Under the pieces are notes generated by a model. That model was given only the letters and a program-made list of their open reading frames with translations. It had not been told where the DNA came from and ran no database searches. Positions 6,651 to 7,017 of a DNA stretch of 7,017 nucleotides are shown in pieces; within the stretch, counting starts at the first letter, position 1, and the number at the start of each line of letters is the position of its first letter. The stretch covers positions 1-7,017 of the forward strand of contig JASLCY010000584.1 of the NCBI GenBank assembly GCA_030151925.1. The letters are read 5' to 3'. The stretch comes from Oligoflexus sp. Lineage in GTDB: Bacteria; Bdellovibrionota_B; Oligoflexia; Oligoflexales; Oligoflexaceae. Both the position numbers and the translations under genes were made by a program.

Positions 6651-6699
6651 GGTATACTCCTGTCAATTTCCTTACGAGGTCATTTGCAGGAGTAATGCC
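6651..6699 (-). promoter_or_regulatory. 5' leader hairpin sequestering the ribosome binding site of the OmpA-family gene
   Basis: On the minus strand TACTCCTG (6694-6687) is perfectly complementary to CAGGAGTA (6662-6655), which contains the AGGAG Shine-Dalgarno of the gene starting at 6648. The stem can extend inward by three pairs (CAA/TTG around one bulged A) and outward by GG/CC across a small internal loop. The whole Shine-Dalgarno would then be paired, with the ATG a few bases beyond. Such a leader could act as a thermosensor-like switch or a target for an sRNA, which would suit an outer-membrane protein gene. The complementarity is seen; the regulation is inferred. Confidence 0.45.
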
Positions 6700-6733
6700 A
6701 AAATGAGGAGGGATTTGGTTTATCTATTTCGTC

Positions 6734-6764
6734 TTTATAAACAACAACTTACTACTTATACCAA
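6734..6764 (-). promoter_or_regulatory. Candidate promoter of the OmpA-family gene
   Basis: The AT-rich core of this intergenic region (about 6715-6785) stands out from the GC-rich surroundings. On the minus strand it holds TATAAA (6739-6734), a good -10, with TTGGTA (6764-6759) 19 bp upstream as a weak -35. TATAAG (6760-6755) is an alternative -10. Either would start transcription before the leader hairpin at 6699-6651. Several AT-rich hexamers compete here, so the position is approximate. Confidence 0.35.
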
Positions 6765-6871
6765 CAGTAAGAATCGAGATATGATTCGCCTTTTCGTCAG
6801 CAGCGGCCAATCTTTTTACAGCGCCCGCGGTCGAGCCGGTGGTGGACTCGCAGCGTGTTTTGCAGCCTTTT

Positions 6872-7017
6872 TTAAGCCGAGGGAATGCGCACCATGTCCG
6901 CCACGGTCTGGCACCAGACCTCTTCGGCGTTCAAGGACGGTATCAGGGTCAACTCCTCGCCGCCCAGGACTTTCCAATCCGCGCGCGCGCGGATGGCGAT
7001 CTCCTCCAGCGTCTCCA
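6872..7017 (-). CDS. hemH: Ferrochelatase, C-terminal fragment
   Basis: The frame enters from the right edge and ends at TAA (6874-6872), giving the last 47 residues. The sequence ETLEEIAIRAR, then VLGGEELTLIPSLNAEEVWC, then QTVADMV, matches the end of proteobacterial ferrochelatases. Those typically read ETLEEI(A/G)I.(G/L)R, then a GGE segment, then (I/V)PCLN followed by a W/F and ALADLV. The enzyme inserts Fe2+ into protoporphyrin IX, the last step of protoheme synthesis. The usual Cys of the PCLN motif is Ser here, as in some homologs, and a Cys occurs eight residues later. The catalytic His and Glu lie outside the window. No clear terminator follows the stop. The fragment is too short for the ORF-length criteria usually used, but codon use and the match support it. 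Confidence 0.82.
   Translation of the reverse strand, partial: ETLEEIAIRARADWKVLGGEELTLIPSLNAEEVWCQTVADMVRIPSA

Noticed and set aside
6649..6666. TTG start at 6666 for the OmpA-family gene
   Set aside because: The TTG codon lies upstream of and includes the AGGAG site. The ATG at 6648 has proper spacing and gives a normal signal peptide.
6672..6683. Tiny ORF (ATG ACC TCG TAA) in the loop of the ompA-type leader hairpin, minus strand
   Set aside because: It has only three codons and no Shine-Dalgarno of its own, so it is most likely chance.
6868..6873. Plus-strand run of six Ts as a possible terminator
   Set aside because: The preceding plus-strand sequence forms no convincing GC-rich stem, and no plus-strand gene leads into it.

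Overview
The window comes from a Gram-negative, fairly GC-rich bacterium. Four things point to this: a periplasmic binding protein with an ABC importer, a beta-barrel/OmpA-type outer-membrane protein, Sec-type signal peptides, and strong AGGAG-type ribosome binding sites. The transporter proteins read much like the proteobacterial LIV-I/Bra systems. Pseudomonadota or a related Gram-negative phylum is likely, but I cannot fix a genus. All supported genes lie on the minus strand, so transcription runs from high to low coordinates.

Reading in the direction of transcription, the layout is as follows. (1) 7017-6872 is the 3' end of a gene whose product matches the C-terminus of ferrochelatase (hemH). 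(2) 6871-6649 is an intergenic stretch with an AT-rich core. It probably carries the promoter of the next gene and a hairpin that buries that gene's ribosome binding site. (3) 6648-5245 encodes an outer-membrane protein with an N-terminal beta-barrel and a C-terminal OmpA peptidoglycan-binding domain. It is followed by a textbook intrinsic terminator at 5217-5178. (4) 5104-131 is a complete five-gene branched-chain amino acid ABC transporter operon, livK-livH-livM-livG-livF. (5) 81-1 is the start of a further exported protein, seen only as its signal peptide. It sits 49 bp after livF and is probably on the same transcript.

The five liv genes supply every part of one importer: the periplasmic binding protein (LivK), two membrane permeases (LivH, LivM) and two ATPases (LivG, LivF). 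Junctions are tight: 22 bp between livK and livH, 4 bp between livH and livM, an ATGA overlap between livM and livG, and 11 bp between the livG stop and the chosen livF start. This suggests one mRNA with translational coupling. The only room for a livK promoter is about 70 bp between the ompA-type terminator and the livK start. That stretch holds a plausible sigma-70 promoter with a small palindrome across it.

I see no mobile element, CRISPR array, tRNA/rRNA or clearly new system. The points most worth a second look are two hairpins that sequester ribosome binding sites in front of exported-protein genes, a cysteine-bearing insertion in LivK, a roughly 28-residue insertion in LivG, and the loss of the usual diaminopimelate-binding aspartate in the OmpA domain.
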